Notes: generated from the letters alone by a model not told the origin. Counted from the stretch's first letter, positions 27,699 to 35,548 are shown. The stretch is 64,000 nt of DNA from Paludibacteraceae bacterium (GCA_016297215.1 JAEDGZ010000004.1:28166-92165), one strand, 5' to 3'. Numbers and translations are program-made.

Positions 27699-28598
27699 TT
27701 ATTGACAAATGCGATTAAACTCCTTGGGGATAGGTGTCTCGAAGTGGACGGTCTGCTCCGTGGCGGGGTGGATGAACTCCAGCACGCGGGCATGCAGGCA
27801 GAGGCGGTCGGCAGGCGAGAACTCGTTGCCGTGCCCGTACTTGCGGTCGCCCGAGACGGTGTGCCCCTTAGACGCAAGGTGCACGCGAATTTGATTGGTG
27901 CGCCCTGTCTCGAGGTTCAGTTCCACCATCGAGAGGTCTTTCTCCGCGTTATCACGGATGACCTTGTAGTTGGTAATCGCGATGTCGCCCCCGTCGTCCA
28001 CGGGCGAGGAATAGACCATGGCGTTGCGCTTGTCCTCGGTGAGCCAGGTGGTGATTTTGCCCTCTTTCTGCTCGAAAATCCCCTCGGCTACTGCCACATA
28101 GGTGCGCTTCGTAACCAGTTGCCGCCAGTAGGTGCGCATGTAGTGCTGCAACTCCGGCGACTTAGCGAACACCAGCAGTCCGCTCGTCTCGCGGTCGAGA
28201 CGATGGACGGTATAGATGCCCGCGCGAGGGTTCTGGCGGCGGACGTAGGCTTTCAGGATGGAGAACGCCGTGGTCTCGGTAGAGCCGGGGAAGGTGGGCA
28301 CCGTGAGCAGCCCCACCTGCTTCTCCACCACGATGAGGTGGTCGTCCTCAAACACAATGCGCAGTTTGGGATGGTTCAGTTGGATGTTTCCCCTGCCGCT
28401 GCTGATGACCACCGTGTCGCCGCCGTTCAGCGGCGTGTCGTGGCGGGTCTGCACCACGCCATTCACCGTTACGCGGCGCTGGCTGAGGAGTTGCTTAACG
28501 CTGGTCTTTGCCATACCCCCCATCTTCGACTGTATGAAGTCGAGCAGGGTAGCCGTTTGCTCCACACGGAGCGAAGTATCGTCTTTTTTCTTGTGCAT
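27699..28598 (-). CDS. RluA-family pseudouridine synthase
   Basis: Pseudouridylates rRNA or tRNA. The 299 residues from the ATG at 28598 have an N-terminal S4 RNA-binding domain (KTSVKQLLSQRRVTVNGVV, about 26-75) and the RluA catalytic motif YTVHRLDRETSGLLVFAK with the catalytic Asp. Later blocks TGRTNQIRVHLASKGHTVSGDRKYG and FETPIPKEF are typical. The chosen start lies directly after the pnuC stop (28601). An upstream ATG at 28625 would overlap pnuC by 25 bp and is also possible. The target uridine cannot be named. Confidence 0.93.
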   Translation of the reverse strand: MHKKKDDTSLRVEQTATLLDFIQSKMGGMAKTSVKQLLSQRRVTVNGVVQTRHDTPLNGGDTVVISSGRGNIQLNHPKLRIVFEDDHLIVVEKQVGLLTVPTFPGSTETTAFSILKAYVRRQNPRAGIYTVHRLDRETSGLLVFAKSPELQHYMRTYWRQLVTKRTYVAVAEGIFEQKEGKITTWLTEDKRNAMVYSSPVDDGGDIAITNYKVIRDNAEKDLSMVELNLETGRTNQIRVHLASKGHTVSGDRKYGHGNEFSPADRLCLHARVLEFIHPATEQTVHFETPIPKEFNRICQ

Positions 28599-28600
28599 AA

Positions 28601-29395
28601 TCAGTTCTTGCGTAGTCTCTGCCATGCGAAGAAGGCAGAAGCGTTGATAACGAGGTAGAAAAGGAAGAGAACAATGCAGTAGATATTCCCGAGCAGGACG
28701 TAGAACAGTATGCCCGCGAGGCTGTACACCACCCACCATATCCAAGCGTCCATCTTCTGATAGATAAGCCAGAAGTTCGCCATCACGGAGGAGGCAATCA
28801 TCACCGCCCCTGCCAGTTTGAGCAGCCATTGGTCAGCCCATGCGTCGTGGTTCAGCACCAGCGTAGCGAAGGCATAGTCTGCCACGATGATAAGCAGAGC
28901 GAGCGTGAGCGTCAGTCCCTGCCGCCAGCCATGCAGATACTCGGGGCGGAAAGGCTCCGCCGTGGTTGGCGTCGTTTCCGTTGCTTGCGTTACCTCCGCG
29001 GGCGAGACGCCCGCGCCCCCAGTCGTTGCTGCCAGTTTCTTGCGCCACGTGATGAGCGACAGGACCATGAAGGGGATGAAGATACCTATCTGCAAGAAAG
29101 TGAGGTCGTAGTTGCCTTGCAGCGCAAACTGCGTGCCCAGCAGCACCGCCATAGCAATACCGCCGATGAAGCCCGTGTAGTTCTGCGGGTTGCGGATAGT
29201 GAGCACATACGCCGTACCCACCACGCTGGCGGGAATACCCACGATGAAAGCGGCACTGTTCCATTGCAGCAGCACGCCACGCAACGGCTCGCAGAGCCGC
29301 TCTACCACCAGCAGCACCACAAATAGCGCCGCATAAATCCCCGCCGACAGCAGCAACATCCGCCCGAGTTCTCGATATAGGTCTTTCTTTACCAT
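28601..29395 (-). CDS. pnuC: PnuC-like nicotinamide mononucleotide transporter
   Basis: Inner-membrane protein of 264 residues with about seven membrane segments. The C-terminal WIWWVVYSLAGILFYVLLGNIYCIVLFLFYLVINASAFFAWQ region matches the conserved end of PnuC carriers, which import nicotinamide riboside or NMN. Between membrane segments, residues about 124-145 read TGGAGVSPAEVTQATETTPT. The first part is a type A palindromic repeat (28996-29022); the second is encoded by 9-mers (AACGGAAAC type). Together they make a foreign hydrophilic loop. It is translationally close to the RluA-type gene. Substrate is inferred from the family only. Confidence 0.85.
   Translation of the reverse strand: MVKKDLYRELGRMLLLSAGIYAALFVVLLVVERLCEPLRGVLLQWNSAAFIVGIPASVVGTAYVLTIRNPQNYTGFIGGIAMAVLLGTQFALQGNYDLTFLQIGIFIPFMVLSLITWRKKLAATTGGAGVSPAEVTQATETTPTTAEPFRPEYLHGWRQGLTLTLALLIIVADYAFATLVLNHDAWADQWLLKLAGAVMIASSVMANFWLIYQKMDAWIWWVVYSLAGILFYVLLGNIYCIVLFLFYLVINASAFFAWQRLRKN
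28996..29022. repeat. type A palindrome in frame in pnuC
   Basis: CCGCGGGCG-AGA-CGCCCGCG, encoding GGAGVSPAE on the minus strand, immediately followed in the gene by three or four 9-mers. Confidence 0.85.
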
Positions 29396-29446
29396 AGCCG
29401 ATCTGAGTATTTCGAGTACTCCGAATTATCTGATTATTCCGAGCCT
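29393..29446. repeat. 9-bp tandem repeat array
   Basis: Units CATAGCCGA, TCTGAGTAT, TTCGAGTAC, TCCGAATTA, TCTGATTAT, TCCGAGCCT in 9-bp phase, between rpmE2 and pnuC. The first unit overlaps the pnuC start codon region. Confidence 0.75.
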
Positions 29447-29491
29447 AACTAATACATCTTGGCTCTTGGTTCCTAATTCCTGGCTCCTACT

Positions 29492-29524
29492 AAAAACACA
29501 AAAGCGGACTTAAAAGTCCGCCTT
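29492..29524 (-). terminator. terminator of the L31 gene
   Basis: On the minus strand GCGGACT-TTTA-AGTCCGC is followed by a T-rich tail. Confidence 0.82.
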
Positions 29525-29536
29525 TGCATGTTATTT

Positions 29537-29791
29537 TTAGTTGCGTTTACGGTTGCCGTAGCGCGACATGAACTTATCCACACGACCGGCGGTATCGACC
29601 AGTTTCGATTTGCCGGTGTAGAAAGGGTGGCTCGTGTTGGAGATTTCCAACTTAATCAGAGGGTACTGCACGCCGTCAATCTCGATGCTGTCTTTCGTTG
29701 CAGCGGTCGAGCGGCTGAAGAACTGAGTACCGTCGGACATATCTTTGAAGACTACCACGCGGTAGTTCTCGGGATGAATTCCTTGTTTCAT
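29537..29791 (-). CDS. rpmE2: 50S ribosomal protein L31 type B
   Basis: Large-subunit protein of 84 residues from the ATG at 29791: MKQGIHPENYRVVVFKD, then TAATKDSIEIDGVQYPLIKLEISNTSHPFYTGKSK and a basic end. The four zinc-binding cysteines of type A L31 are absent, as expected for the type B (zinc-independent) form that is standard in Bacteroidota. It follows rplI by 27 bp and ends at a clear terminator, so it is probably the last gene of the rpsF-rpsR-rplI operon. Confidence 0.96.
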   Translation of the reverse strand: MKQGIHPENYRVVVFKDMSDGTQFFSRSTAATKDSIEIDGVQYPLIKLEISNTSHPFYTGKSKLVDTAGRVDKFMSRYGNRKRN

Positions 29792-29818
29792 TGTCTTTAC
29801 AGTCTTAGGATTAAACAA

Positions 29819-30265
29819 TTACTCTGCAGCCACTACGTTCAGATGAATGTCTGCTTTTACCTCGCGGTGGAGACGGGCCTGTGCGGTGTGCTCACCTACT
29901 ACCTTAATCGGCTCTGCGATGGTAATCACTTTCTTGTCGATGTTCATCTCTTGTGCAGCCAGTGCGTTGGAGATTTGCGTCGTCGTAACGGTACCGAAGA
30001 TTTTACCGTCTTCGTTTGCCTTTACGGTCAGCGTGATTACGGTCTCAGCCAACTTGGCAGCCAGTGCTTGTGCGTCAGCCAGCAACTTTGCCTGCTTGTG
30101 AGCCTGTTGTTTCAGGTTCTCTGCCAACTGCTTGCGGTTGCTCTCGTTTGCGATAACGGCAATCTTGTTCGGCAACAGATAGTTGCGACCATAGCCGTCG
30201 CGTACTTTTACAATATCGTTCTTGAAACCGAGGTTTGCAAGGTCTTGAATCAAAATAACTTCCAT
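29819..30265 (-). CDS. rplI: 50S ribosomal protein L9
   Basis: Elongated large-subunit protein of 148 residues. N-terminal MEVILIQDLANLGFKNDIVKVRDGYGRNYLLPNKIA is the L9 signature, followed by the long connecting helix rich in Lys/Gln/Ala and the C-terminal domain (DGKIFGTVTTTQISNAL). It is the third gene of rpsF-rpsR-rplI. Confidence 0.97.
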   Translation of the reverse strand: MEVILIQDLANLGFKNDIVKVRDGYGRNYLLPNKIAVIANESNRKQLAENLKQQAHKQAKLLADAQALAAKLAETVITLTVKANEDGKIFGTVTTTQISNALAAQEMNIDKKVITIAEPIKVVGEHTAQARLHREVKADIHLNVVAAE

Positions 30266-30294
30266 GATGTCTTTCGTTTTTTAGGGTTCAACAC

Positions 30295-30561
30295 TTATTT
30301 CATCATATCGGTTACGTAGGGCAGCAATGCCAAGTGGCGTGCTTTCTTCACTGCCTGAGCCACTTTGCGCTGATACTTCAGGCTCGTTCCCGTGATACGG
30401 CGAGGCAGAATCTTACCTTGCTCGTTGAGGAACTTCTTCAAAAACTCAGGGTCTTTGTAGTCAATGTACTTGATGCCGGATTTCAAGAAACGGCAGTACT
30501 TTTTCTTCTTCTGCTCAGATGTTTGCGGAGTCAGATAGCGGATTTCATCGTTCTGTGCCAT
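30295..30561 (-). CDS. rpsR: 30S ribosomal protein S18
   Basis: Small-subunit protein of 88 residues that pairs with S6. KKYCRFLKSGIKYIDYKDPEFLKKFLNEQGKILPRRITGTSLKYQRKVAQAVKKARHLALLPYV contains the S18 signature. It lies 2 bp from the end of rpsF, giving close translational coupling. Confidence 0.97.
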   Translation of the reverse strand: MAQNDEIRYLTPQTSEQKKKKYCRFLKSGIKYIDYKDPEFLKKFLNEQGKILPRRITGTSLKYQRKVAQAVKKARHLALLPYVTDMMK

Positions 30562-30563
30562 GA

Positions 30564-30908
30564 TTAAGCCTCCTCTTTTTTGAAGTTGTTACGACGTTTT
30601 TCTGCGTACTCGAAAGCGTACTTGTCCAGACGCGTTGTGAGGAAGCGGATGACGCGCTCATCACGGCGGAACTCAGTCTCGAGCGTTGCGATAAAGGCGG
30701 GTTCTACATCAAACTGCAGCAAGGCATAGAATCCCGTTGTTTTACCTTGGATGGGGTAAGCAAGTTGCTTCATGCCCCACTCCTCACGGTTCAAAATGGT
30801 ACCGCCATTCTGCGTGAGAAGGTTCTCGAATTTGTCAACCGCTTCCTTCATCTGTGGTTCAGACAAAACGGGAGTCAACACGAAAGCGGCTTCGTAATGA
30901 TTTAACAT
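30564..30908 (-). CDS. rpsF: 30S ribosomal protein S6
   Basis: Small-subunit protein of 114 residues: MLNHYEAAFVLTPVLSEPQMKEAV, NREEWGMKQLAYPIQGKTTGFYALLQF and the acidic/basic tail match S6. It is the first gene of the operon. In many bacteria the S6:S18 complex represses this operon through an mRNA leader; the leader here (about 30909-31038) contains A/T 7-mers and no certain copy of that structure was seen. Confidence 0.97.
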   Translation of the reverse strand: MLNHYEAAFVLTPVLSEPQMKEAVDKFENLLTQNGGTILNREEWGMKQLAYPIQGKTTGFYALLQFDVEPAFIATLETEFRRDERVIRFLTTRLDKYAFEYAEKRRNNFKKEEA

Positions 30909-31044
30909 AATGTTAGTTAATGAATTTTGTTGTTAATAATTATAAGGAATAACACTGCTTCTCCGCGAGCGCACGCGCCCTCATAATTCATAATTACTAA
31001 TTCTTAATTAGAACATTCGGGCACAGTACCGCCGAAAAAGCGTG

Positions 31045-31075
31045 CAAAGGTACGACTTTTTTTCGGTTTGTGCAA
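31045..31075 (-). promoter_or_regulatory. promoter of rpsF-rpsR-rplI
   Basis: Minus strand TTG, exactly 20 nt, TACCTTTG. It is divergent from the tRNA-Arg promoter. The 305-base stretch 30909-31213 holds these two promoters and 7-mer repeats. Confidence 0.8.
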
Positions 31076-31102
31076 ATTTTTTATGCTTTTTTTGCGTTTT
31101 TC

Positions 31103-31133
31103 TTGTTTATTTCGGAAAAAAGCAGTACTTTTG
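31103..31133 (+). promoter_or_regulatory. promoter of the tRNA-Arg gene
   Basis: TTG at 31103-31105, 20 nt, TACTTTTG at 31126-31133. The transcript includes 7-mers (GTTGAGT) before the tRNA. Confidence 0.72.
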
Positions 31134-31213
31134 TACCGCTTTCAAGAGGGTGGAGCGTTGAGTGTTTAGTGTTGAGTGTAACAATGCCCTCTTAATTCTT
31201 AATTAGAACACGC

Positions 31214-31285
31214 GGCCCTGTAGTTCAATGGATAGAATACGGGTTTCCTAAACCTTAGATTCGGGTTCGATTCCCGACGGGGCTA
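31214..31285 (+). tRNA. tRNA-Arg (anticodon CCU)
   Basis: Cloverleaf visible: acceptor GGCCCTG with CGGGGCT (two G-U pairs), D arm GTTC/GAAT, anticodon loop TTCCTAA giving CCU, T arm TCGGG-TTCGATT-CCCGA, discriminator A. The 3' CCA is not encoded. It decodes AGG. A terminator follows at 31299-31326. Confidence 0.93.
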
Positions 31286-31298
31286 CACAACTTTTGAT

Positions 31299-31326
31299 GT
31301 CCTCCTATTATGGAGGGCATTTTTTA
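31299..31326 (+). terminator. terminator of the tRNA-Arg gene
   Basis: GTCCTCC-TATTAT-GGAGGGC stem-loop followed by ATTTTTTATT. It overlaps the end of rlmN and may act in both directions. Confidence 0.8.
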
Positions 31327-32415
31327 TTGTTTGTTTTGCAAGGCGTTGACCAGCATGCCGCAAGCGGCGAGGATGTCTTCGCCTCGCGAGCGGCGGATGG
31401 TGGTGGTGATACCGTGGTCGGAGAGATACTCGCGCAGCCACTCCATTTGTTTCTCGTCAGAGCCTGTGAAACCCTCTCTGCTGAGGGTGGGGGAAGAATG
31501 GAAACGGATGAGGTTGATGCGGCAGGGGAGGGGGCGGAGGAGACGCAGGAGTTCGTTGGCATGGCGGATAGTGTCGTTCTGACCATGCCAGCAGATGTAT
31601 TCGAAACTGATACGCCGCTGGTGCGTCCAATCGTATTGCTTGAGGAGCGCCACCACTTGGGCGAGGGAGAACATCTTCTCGGCAGGCATTATCTCGCGGC
31701 GCTCTGCGGCAAAGGGATTATGCAGGGAGATGGCAAGGTGGCATTCGCTCTCGTCTAAGAAGCGTTTGAGATTGGGGTGTCCCACGGAGGAGACAGTGAT
31801 ACGCTTGGGAGACCAAGCGCAACCCCAGTCGGAGGTGAGCACTTGCAGCGAGCGGAGGACGTTGTCAAGGTTGTCCATGGGCTCACCTTCGCCCATATAG
31901 ACCACGTTGGTGAGGTCGCCAAAGTAGAGTATTTGGTTGAGAATCTCGGCGGCAGGGAGGTGCCCGTGGAAGCCGAGGGTGCCCGTCATGCAGAACTTAC
32001 ATCCCATCTTGCAGCCTGCTTGCGTGGAGACGCAGAGCGTGGCGCGGTCGGAGTCGGGGATATAGACGGACTCGATGTAAGTAGGTTGAGAGTTGAGGGT
32101 TGAGAGTTGAGGGCTTATTCTTCCACTTTTTGCTTCTTTTCCCGCAGGCGAGACGCCTGCGTCCCCAGTTTGGAAAAGGTATTTGCGGGTGCCGTCTTGG
32201 GAGACGGCTTCCGCTACGGGCGCATGGCGACCGGTGGTGTAGTGCTGCTTCAAGGCTTCTCTGCCCTTCAAGGAGATATTGGTCATCTCATCGAAGGTCA
32301 TGGCACGGCGGACATAGAGCCACTCGGCGAGTTGCTTGCCCGCGAACTTGGGGAGGCCTACGCGCTGCGCTACCTCCTGCAACTCTGCCAATGTCTTGCC
32401 TAAGAGAGAGTCCAT
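31324..32415 (-). CDS. rlmN: 23S rRNA (adenine2503-C2) / tRNA methyltransferase
   Basis: Radical-SAM enzyme that methylates A2503 of 23S rRNA and A37 of some tRNAs. The 363 residues have the CxxxCxxC cluster in STQAGCKMGCKFCMTGTLGF, GEPMDNLDNVLRSL, the C-terminal catalytic Cys region EDILAACGML and an N-terminal HhH-like domain. Between RKYLF and IESVYIPD, where other RlmN proteins have only a few residues, about 30 extra residues occur: a type A palindrome product (GDAGVSPAG, 83-92) and a 7-mer product (PQLSTLNSQP, about 101-110). A third oddity, SPTLSREG (about 306-313), is read from a palindrome-like CCCTCTCTGCTGAGGG. All keep the frame and active-site motifs. Confidence 0.95.
   Translation of the reverse strand: MDSLLGKTLAELQEVAQRVGLPKFAGKQLAEWLYVRRAMTFDEMTNISLKGREALKQHYTTGRHAPVAEAVSQDGTRKYLFQTGDAGVSPAGKEAKSGRISPQLSTLNSQPTYIESVYIPDSDRATLCVSTQAGCKMGCKFCMTGTLGFHGHLPAAEILNQILYFGDLTNVVYMGEGEPMDNLDNVLRSLQVLTSDWGCAWSPKRITVSSVGHPNLKRFLDESECHLAISLHNPFAAERREIMPAEKMFSLAQVVALLKQYDWTHQRRISFEYICWHGQNDTIRHANELLRLLRPLPCRINLIRFHSSPTLSREGFTGSDEKQMEWLREYLSDHGITTTIRRSRGEDILAACGMLVNALQNKQ
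32082..32118. repeat. 7-bp tandem repeat in frame in rlmN
   Basis: About five GTTGAGA/GTTGAGG units, the same unit as in obg, 24 bp from a type A palindrome in the same gene. Confidence 0.82.
32142..32168. repeat. type A palindrome in frame in rlmN
   Basis: CCGCAGGCG-AGA-CGCCTGC plus GTCCCCAG flank, read on the minus strand as TGDAGVSPAG. Confidence 0.88.
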
Positions 32416-32448
32416 GATTTACGAATTACGAATTACGATTTACGATTT

Positions 32449-32478
32449 AGCAGGCGGGGACGCCTGCGCACCCGGACA
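32449..32478. repeat. palindromic repeat, type B (inverted)
   Basis: AGCAGGCG-GGGA-CGCCTGC with GCACCCGGACA, preceded by ACGAATT/ACGATTT 7-mers. Confidence 0.8.
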
Positions 32479-32480
32479 AT

Positions 32481-33476
32481 TTACGATTCCTTTGGCGATG
32501 TATCGCCTTGGGGATGGTTTACGATGTTGACATCCATGTGGGGATAGGCGAAGCCGAAGCCTTGTGGGGGCAGTTCGGTATAGAAGCGCTTGTTGAGGTC
32601 GTAGAACGTGCTCCAATAGTCGTCGGTATGCACCCACGCTTTGGCAACGAAAGAGATGTCGTTCTCGTTGAGCGAGGCGAGGGCGACGAAGGGGTCGGGG
32701 ATGGGTGTCTTGGAGTCCACTATCACGCCGGAGCGGTCATGCACCACGGGACGTTGGTCTGCCGAGGTGAGGATACGCTGGTCGGAGTGGAGTATCTCCA
32801 GCATGGCGTCGATACATTTCTGCGCGTCCACACCGTATTCTACGCTGATAGTCCAGTCGATACGGCGTAGAGGTTGCGCGGAGACGTTCTCTATGTTGCC
32901 GCTGAAGAGCGAGCCGTTGGGGAGGATGACCACGCGATTGTCGGGCGTGAGTACCTTGGTGGAGACGATAGTAACCTCCATGACGGTGCCTGCCTCGCCG
33001 CCCGCCTTGATGAAGTCGCCTGCCTTGAAGGGGCGGAAGGTGAGGAGCATGATACCGCCTGCGAAGTTCTGCACGGTACCTGAGAGCGCCATACCAATCG
33101 CCATACCGCCTGCTGTGAGGAGGGCGGCGAAAGAGGTGGTGTCCACACCGAGGGTGCCTATGGTAGCCAAGATGAGGAGGACGGTGAGCATGATGCTGAC
33201 GAAGGACGTGATAAACGTTGCCAGCGTGCGCTCGGTATGCCGACGCTCGAAGATACGGACGAGAATCTTCTTGACATACCGAATGAACCATGCCCCCACC
33301 ACGTAGATGATAAGCGCGATAATCACTTTGCCCCCGAAGCGGAGGGCACTATCCAACACGCCTTGCCAGAAGGTCTGGGGGTCAGCCTGCGCTTGTTGGA
33401 GTATCTGCTGCGTTACCTGCCGAATGGAGTCGGCAGGTAACGGCGCGGGAGTCGGTATGTCTATTTGGAGGAACAT
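32481..33476 (-). CDS. MscS-family small-conductance mechanosensitive channel
   Basis: Inner-membrane channel that opens on hypo-osmotic swelling. The 331 residues have three N-terminal membrane segments, with the pore helix region TSFAALLTAGGMAIGMALSGTVQNFAGGIMLLTFRPFKAGDFI matching the MscS signature, then the cytoplasmic beta domain (VLTPDNRVVILPNGSLFSGNIENVS) and the C-terminal alpha/beta domain. The length is typical of MscS/YnaI-type proteins. It is followed by the type B palindrome that separates it from rlmN. Confidence 0.94.
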   Translation of the reverse strand: MFLQIDIPTPAPLPADSIRQVTQQILQQAQADPQTFWQGVLDSALRFGGKVIIALIIYVVGAWFIRYVKKILVRIFERRHTERTLATFITSFVSIMLTVLLILATIGTLGVDTTSFAALLTAGGMAIGMALSGTVQNFAGGIMLLTFRPFKAGDFIKAGGEAGTVMEVTIVSTKVLTPDNRVVILPNGSLFSGNIENVSAQPLRRIDWTISVEYGVDAQKCIDAMLEILHSDQRILTSADQRPVVHDRSGVIVDSKTPIPDPFVALASLNENDISFVAKAWVHTDDYWSTFYDLNKRFYTELPPQGFGFAYPHMDVNIVNHPQGDTSPKES

Positions 33477-33562
33477 AGTTTAACGTATAATCTCAAATCT
33501 CTTTCAACGTATAATTATTATATAATTAAACATTAATTTCTTTTTGAAATCGTTTCTCAGAG

Positions 33563-33700
33563 GGTGCGGCCTGGAGACCGCACCTCCATTATTTGCCCCG
33601 CCCCCTAACCCCCTCCCCGCAAGCGGGGCGGGGGAGTTGGCATTGCCTATACAAGCAGTTTGTTCCAAACTGACCGCAGGCGAGACGCCTGCGTCCCCAG
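33563..33700. repeat. cluster of palindromes (hairpin, type C, type D and type A)
   Basis: In order: GGTGCGG-CCTGGAGA-CCGCACC (33563-33584); type C (33595-33638); type D CAGTTTG-TTC-CAAACTG (about 33656-33672); and type A (33674-33700). They are stacked between the MscS and MFS genes. The D+A pair recurs at 35606-35654. Confidence 0.75.
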
Positions 33701-33701
33701 T

Positions 33702-35045
33702 TTATTTCTTCTCTTTGATCAGGAAAACGGAGAGGGCACCGAGGAAGAGGAGGATGCCGGCTACTACGAGCATGCCTGCTTGGGAGTCGTGGCAGCAACC
33801 TTTGAGGAGTAAGCCTCCGCAGAGAGCGGCAACGATTTGGGGCAAGCAGATGGTGCAGTTGAAGAGCCCGAGGAGGGTACCCATCTTGCTGCTGCCTTCG
33901 ATGGCGTTGGTGAAGAGGGTGAAGGGCAATGCGAGCATGGCTGCCCACGCTGCTCCGATGAGGGCGTAACTCAAGAAGAGCAGGTATTGGTCGTGTACCC
34001 AGAAGATAGAGATGAAGCCTATGCCGCCGACAACGAGGGAAAGGATGTATGCCCCTTTGTTGCCCATCATATGCTCGATAGCGGGGAGGAGGGCTGCCCA
34101 AAGGAGGGAGCCGACAGCCTGCACGGCAAAGCATACGCCCACCCAGTTGCCTGCGTCTTGGAAAGCACTTGCGGCGGTGTTCACACCATCCCAGCCGAAG
34201 CATTGGGAAGCGATGGCGCCGTTGGAGTAGGTCCACATATACATGAAGGCTGCCCAGCAGAAGAACTGCACGAGACCGATAGTCAAGAAAGCGCGGATGA
34301 TACGAGTGTTGTCTTCCTTGCTGTCGGCTTTGGCGGTGTTCTCCTTGATACCGTGGAACTCGGCATACTCTTTGGGGTCCATCTCACGGACGCTGGCGAA
34401 AGTGTAGAGCACGCAGAGGATGAGGATGGCGGCACCTATGTAGAAACTCCACTTCACGGAGTCGGGTATGACGCCGTCGGGGGCGGTGTTGGCAAGACCT
34501 ATCCATGTGAAGAAAATCGGGAAGAGGTAGCCTACGAGCGAGCCAGCGTTGCAGAGGGCAGACTGGATAGCATAGGCGGTGCCTTTCTGCTCCTCGTTGA
34601 CCATGTCGCCGACCATCATCTTGAAGGGCTGCATGGCGATGTTGATGGAGGTGTCGAGGAACATGAGGGAGAAGAGTCCGAACCACATAGCGGCGTTGAG
34701 CCCGAGGAAAGCACTCTGCTCGAAGGTGAAGTTACCCGCGTTGGGGAGGAGAACCATCACCGCAACGGCGATGATAGCGCCGATGAGAAGGTAGAACTTA
34801 CGACGACCGAAGATGGGTCCGAGCCAAGTCTTGTCGGAGAGAAGACCGATGAGGGGCTGGACAATCATACCCATGAGGGGCGGCAGAATCCAGAAGAAAG
34901 AGAGTTGATGAGGGTCTGCACCGAGGGTGGCGAAGATACGAGAGATGTTTGCCGACTGGAGGGCATAGGCTATCTGCACGCCAAAGAACCCGAAACTGAG
35001 GTTGAAGAGTTGTGCAAACGAGCGGTTGGTTGATTTGTTTTCCAT
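33702..35045 (-). CDS. MFS transporter, SLC45-like sugar transporter
   Basis: Secondary transporter of 447 residues with about twelve membrane segments. N-terminal LFNLSFGFFGVQIAYALQSANISRIFATLGAD and PLIGLLSDKTWLGPIFGRRKFYLL are typical of the SLC45/sucrose-maltose symporter branch of MFS common in Bacteroidota. The motif A-like LSDKTxxxxGRR lies between TM2 and TM3. The substrate is probably a disaccharide or similar; no neighbouring sugar-catabolic gene confirms it. Its best promoter lies about 440 bp upstream (35490-35520), across an 11-bp array and a type B palindrome, so it may have a long repeat-containing leader. Confidence 0.88.
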   Translation of the reverse strand: MENKSTNRSFAQLFNLSFGFFGVQIAYALQSANISRIFATLGADPHQLSFFWILPPLMGMIVQPLIGLLSDKTWLGPIFGRRKFYLLIGAIIAVAVMVLLPNAGNFTFEQSAFLGLNAAMWFGLFSLMFLDTSINIAMQPFKMMVGDMVNEEQKGTAYAIQSALCNAGSLVGYLFPIFFTWIGLANTAPDGVIPDSVKWSFYIGAAILILCVLYTFASVREMDPKEYAEFHGIKENTAKADSKEDNTRIIRAFLTIGLVQFFCWAAFMYMWTYSNGAIASQCFGWDGVNTAASAFQDAGNWVGVCFAVQAVGSLLWAALLPAIEHMMGNKGAYILSLVVGGIGFISIFWVHDQYLLFLSYALIGAAWAAMLALPFTLFTNAIEGSSKMGTLLGLFNCTICLPQIVAALCGGLLLKGCCHDSQAGMLVVAGILLFLGALSVFLIKEKK

Positions 35046-35088
35046 GTTTGATTGATTTGTTTGTATATTTTAGTTGAACTTTTTTTTA

Positions 35089-35210
35089 CCAAAAATTTCC
35101 AAAAATTGGGCAAATATTTTTTTTTTTTTTCTTTAACGTGTAATTAGTCATTAATTTATTATCAAAAACCTAATTATTACTTGACAAAAACAAACAAAAA
35201 ACTACCATGT
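35089..35210. repeat. A/T-rich 11-bp-phased spacer
   Basis: ACCAAAAATTT, CCAAAAATTGG, GCAAATATTTT, then TTAACGTGTAA, TTAGTCATTAA, TTTATTATCAA in approximate 11-bp phase. It is related to 37888-37997 and 39378-39455. Confidence 0.6.
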
Positions 35211-35256
35211 GTGTGGGGGCATGTTTCAAGTTTCGGGTTTCAGGTTTCGGGTTTTT

Positions 35257-35286
35257 AGCAGGCGGGGACGCCTGCGCACCCGGACA
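35257..35286. repeat. palindromic repeat, type B (inverted)
   Basis: AGCAGGCG-GGGA-CGCCTGC with GCACCCGGACA, preceded by GTTTCGG 7-mers (35224-35256). Confidence 0.8.
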
Positions 35287-35301
35287 GGATTTTGCTTCGT
35301 C

Positions 35302-35444
35302 AATCACCCACGAATCACCCACGTTTGACCGCATATTGTTTCGGTTAGGTCTCGACAATCACTAACTAATCACTAACTAATCACTAACTAATCGCTAACT
35401 AATCACTAACTAATCACTAACTAATCACTAACTTTGGTTGGCTG
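35302..35444. repeat. 13-unit 11-bp tandem array
   Basis: AATCACCCACG twice, three drifting units, then AATCACTAACT seven times (one with a G), then TTGGTTGGCTG; all in 11-bp phase. A second AATCACTAACT array is at 57508. Confidence 0.88.
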
Positions 35445-35489
35445 TAGGTCAGCGTGAGATAGCGTTTGGGAAAATTAGCAAAGCGGTTG

Positions 35490-35520
35490 CAAAGGTAGTG
35501 CTTTTTTTTGGGGTGTGCAA
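35490..35520 (-). promoter_or_regulatory. promoter, probably of the MFS gene
   Basis: Minus strand TTG, 20 nt, TACCTTTG. No other minus-strand gene lies between it and the transporter. Confidence 0.65.
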
Positions 35521-35548
35521 GTTTTTTATTTTTTTTCGCCGAAAAAAT

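Noticed and set aside
28626..28829. N-terminal extension of the RluA-type protein
   Set aside because: It lies within pnuC in another frame and has no similarity to the S4 domain start. The ATG at 28598 follows the pnuC stop directly.
31299..31326. attenuator controlling rlmN
   Set aside because: The hairpin is at the 3' end of rlmN and just after tRNA-Arg, with the T-run on the tRNA strand; it is a plain terminator.
35302..35444. possible CRISPR array
   Set aside because: Units are 11 bp with no spacers between them, and no cas gene is present; it is a simple tandem repeat.
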